Shown here: positions 4,457 through 6,850 of the stretch, in pieces | Position numbering within the stretch: position 1 is the stretch's first letter | Layout: each line of letters starts with the position of its first letter | Assembly (NCBI GenBank): GCA_028716305.1 | Contig: JAQUQA010000063.1 | Span: forward strand, 1-6,850 | Reading direction: 5' to 3' | DNA length: 6,850 bases | DNA from: Candidatus Omnitrophota bacterium | GTDB lineage: Bacteria > Omnitrophota > Gorgyraeia > Gygaellales > Profunditerraquicolaceae | Translations under genes and position numbers: made by a program | The notes under the pieces: generated by a model | Seen by the model: only the letters and a program-made list of their open reading frames with translations | Told to the model about the DNA's origin: nothing | Databases searched by the model: none

Positions 4457-6850
4457 TTATATTTCCTCTTTGCGCTCTTCTTCCGGCTCCCTGTGGGCAA
4501 TCCCGGCGCGATAAACCGGTTGATTGTATTTAGCGCGCACCTCTAAACTATTCCTGCTCAATCGGATGATCTCTTTCTTCAGACGGGCAAAAATATCCAG
4601 GGTCAGGCCGGCGGAGCTAAGCAGCACAAAATAATTATCTAATTCCGCGGCGATTGCTTTTCCCGGATTAAAATCAGGCAATTTTGCGAGCAGGTCGGCC
4701 AACTGCAGCCATTGTTTACCGCGCAGCAGACCGGGCAGCATCGGCAACTGAAAGGCGTTTTCTTCGCTAACCCGGATAAACCTGCGGCGTAACTCTCTTT
4801 CAATCTCAGGATCCTTGCGGTAATAAATAAACGGTATCAAGAAATTATAGATAAAATACGTCAGGTTAAGCCGGGTCAATACATCTTTTCCCGGAAAAAA
4901 CGCCGACTCTCCGAGGAAGGCCCCCTCGGGCTGATCGGTAAATTCCAGGATATCATCAAAGTCAGCGACGGCCGGGACAATGCAAGCCTCATTGTTGAAT
5001 TCCCTCCCCAGAAAAAACAGGTTCTCAAATGACAAATCCAGCATAAACATTTTCCTGGCAAAGAGCCTTTCCAGCACCTCGCATTGGCCTTGAAATATCA
5101 TCTTCTGGCGCAGTTTTCTTTCCTGCTGCGGATGGCCGAATGAACGACGCAACACCTTAGAAAAATCTATTCCTGCTTCCTGCTTTTCCGCCCTTAGGCC
5201 CTCCCGGGAGATATCTTCGGTAAGCGCTGCCAGAGGATAATAAAGCGGCTCTTCCCTGTTTAAGTAAACGGAAAACTCCTGGTTCGTCCTGCGGTCTCCA
5301 TATCGATAACGTACCGGCACAACCGCCCCTTTTTGCGGCTGTCCGCGCATCACTTTATATAGGTAAGGCCATCCCCTGACCCGAAATACCAGCCAGAATT
5401 TTCCTTTTCCGTATAATTCGATCTCTTGATCACTAACCTCCTGCCGCGGGCAATGATCGAGGATTAACTGCCCGCGCACAAAATCTTTATACCGGGAGAA
5501 ACTGCCCGCAGGATCATCATGGTCACTTCCCGTCAAATCAAGCTTGCCTTTCTTGATCCCCTTAATTTCTTCCCAGGCCCTGACCCCGAATTCATAAAAA
5601 TTCTCGCCCGTTTGTCTCCACTCGTAAAAATATCCTTCAATCTCCTGATTTGTTTCATGCGAAGTCGGCTTACCCGCTGCCGCGCTCAAGGCCGCGGCGG
5701 TCTCATGCACGGCCACTGCCGCCAGATCCTCGCCCTCTCTGACAAATACGCGCAGGAGTACCGCTTTACCGGCCCGGCGCTGCACCTGCCAGTATCCCGC
5801 GTGGGGAGTATCGCGCAAAATATGGATCTCCAGAGAAATATTCTTCAGCTGGTTGGTGATCCTTTCAAAGAATGCTGCCCTTAACCGCTCTGCCTCTGAA
5901 TCCCCGGTCCCGAAAAATCCCCTGACCAGTTGCGCTTCCTCGGAAGCCTCATCAAGCGCCTCAACTTCTACTGCCTGCGCGATAATCCTCTTGACCTCCT
6001 TACGGGTTAACGCGGGATCTCCGTCGGCGGAAAGATCAAGCGCAGGCCCGTCACTATCCTCCGGCCCCGGCATAGCGGCATCTACCCCCCATTCAAGCAC
6101 CTTACCGGAAAACCTGCTGCCGGCAGAATAGATCAGGGCACTTGTTTTTCCGAACAACTCCATAACTTCATCATACCTGCTAGAGGTCTCTTCTGAAAGC
6201 TCCATCTGTTCTGCCAGTATGCCGAAATTTGTTTTGCCGTTGCGCAAGACACTCTGCATCCGGAAAATTTCCTTAAGACTCGCCTGGCAAATCCCCTGCA
6301 CCAGGGCCCTTTCCTGCTCTGCGGCATCCCGGACCACTCCTGAATACAGGCGGTCAAAAATATCCTCTCTTAGCTGTAAATTCTTCACCGATAATTCGCA
6401 TTCTCCGATCAGATCCTCCAGATGGTTGCAGTAACCGTCAAAGAGATTTTCCATCGGCTCCCCTGCTTCCAAAGCGGCATGCATCTCTCTTAAGAATCCT
6501 TCTGTTGCCGCGATCAACTCCTCCATTTTTTTATGATAAAGCAGGCTCTGCTGGACCAGGTTGCATAAGATCAACAGGCGTATTTCGCGGGAGGATTCCG
6601 CCCGGCCAAAGGCCAAAGAGGCGATCTCCCTGCTAATCTCTTCTGCCTCTAAGGCATCTTCACGGCACTCTCGCGCATCGGACAATTCATGCTGCAGGAG
6701 ACGATGAAAAAGTGCAGGCTTGACCTGACTTAACCATACCCCTAAGGCTCCGGGCAGATAAATATAAACCGGACCGTTATCCTGAACCGCCGCGGTATCG
6801 ATGAAAGGCAATCTTCTGTTGGCGGCGGCAACCAGGAATCTCGATGCCGA
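4457..6850 (-). CDS. Large uncharacterised protein with a C-terminal protein-kinase-like region (5'-partial)
   Basis: The frame is open across the right edge (798 codons including stop), and no stop separates the first possible start (TTG at 6811) from the edge, so the gene is probably 5'-truncated. Residues below count from that TTG (784 aa). I do not recognise the family. Residues 31-230 are mostly helical and acidic, with coiled-coil-like stretches. A Pro/Asp-rich linker follows at about 247-268. A mixed segment at 300-440 contains H369-E370 and H385-E386. Residues about 463-660 resemble a protein kinase fold: glycine loop G468-x-G470-x-F472-x-x-V475, lysine K486 in 'YLYKVMRG', an alphaE-like helix at 568-588, a catalytic-loop analogue D592-L-S-F-E-N597, and D617-F-D in place of DFG. 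The usual HRD His and catalytic-loop Lys are replaced (M590, S594). The tail is charged (EPEEERKEEI). No membrane span is evident. It lies 49 bp upstream of the PilZ gene, which has its own promoter. Kinase homology is my inference from motif order and spacing. Confidence 0.85.
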   Translation of the reverse strand, partial: SASRFLVAAANRRLPFIDTAAVQDNGPVYIYLPGALGVWLSQVKPALFHRLLQHELSDARECREDALEAEEISREIASLAFGRAESSREIRLLILCNLVQQSLLYHKKMEELIAATEGFLREMHAALEAGEPMENLFDGYCNHLEDLIGECELSVKNLQLREDIFDRLYSGVVRDAAEQERALVQGICQASLKEIFRMQSVLRNGKTNFGILAEQMELSEETSSRYDEVMELFGKTSALIYSAGSRFSGKVLEWGVDAAMPGPEDSDGPALDLSADGDPALTRKEVKRIIAQAVEVEALDEASEEAQLVRGFFGTGDSEAERLRAAFFERITNQLKNISLEIHILRDTPHAGYWQVQRRAGKAVLLRVFVREGEDLAAVAVHETAAALSAAAGKPTSHETNQEIEGYFYEWRQTGENFYEFGVRAWEEIKGIKKGKLDLTGSDHDDPAGSFSRYKDFVRGQLILDHCPRQEVSDQEIELYGKGKFWLVFRVRGWPYLYKVMRGQPQKGAVVPVRYRYGDRRTNQEFSVYLNREEPLYYPLAALTEDISREGLRAEKQEAGIDFSKVLRRSFGHPQQERKLRQKMIFQGQCEVLERLFARKMFMLDLSFENLFFLGREFNNEACIVPAVADFDDILEFTDQPEGAFLGESAFFPGKDVLTRLNLTYFIYNFLIPFIYYRKDPEIERELRRRFIRVSEENAFQLPMLPGLLRGKQWLQLADLLAKLPDFNPGKAIAAELDNYFVLLSSAGLTLDIFARLKKEIIRLSRNSLEVRAKYNQPVYRAGIAHREPEEERKEEI

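Noticed and set aside
5690..5720. Possible zinc-metalloprotease signature at HE (residue 369) in the large protein
   Set aside because: The HExxH zincin motif is absent (HETAA), so no protease call is justified; kept only as a low-interest HE...HE observation.
5519..6434. Several plus-strand open frames of 70-121 codons opposite the large gene
   Set aside because: They overlap one another and a continuous minus-strand coding frame with normal protein-like composition; the translations show no domain or plausible N-terminus.

Overview
All genes supported here lie on the minus strand, so the window reads right to left. The source looks like an uncultured, probably Gram-negative bacterium of the Candidatus Omnitrophota (OP3) type. 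This is an inference from three things: a small secreted repeat protein that resembles one I recall from that phylum, a tandem-PilZ protein with an 'ERR...R' start, and a large lineage-specific protein of unknown role. No rRNA or other phylogenetic marker is present, so the assignment is tentative.

Right part (4457-6850): the 3' portion of a large gene of unknown function (at least 797 codons, open at the window edge). Its C-terminal third carries an unannotated protein-kinase-like signature: a glycine-rich loop, a conserved lysine, a catalytic-loop-like D..N motif and a DF(D) motif. Next comes a 49-bp gap holding a very good sigma70-type promoter, then a 234-aa protein with two PilZ (cyclic-di-GMP receptor) domains (3703-4407).

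Middle and left (1-3547): a 155-bp intergenic region with a candidate promoter and an overlapping palindrome leads into a carbohydrate-type ABC importer operon. It encodes a solute-binding lipoprotein (family 1), a MalF-type permease and a MalG-type permease, followed after 2 bp by a secreted TPR-like protein that runs off the left edge. No ATPase gene is present, so the importer must use an ATPase encoded elsewhere.

The least ordinary signal is a pair of degenerate 7-bp-periodic repeat arrays flanking the malG-type gene. One fills the malF-malG gap and contacts the malF stop codon. The other is read through as coding sequence, supplying the start codon and most of the signal peptide of the TPR-like protein. 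Genes downstream of the first in the operon lack clear Shine-Dalgarno sequences. I saw no tRNA, rRNA, CRISPR or transposase, and no gene-free stretch above 300 bases.
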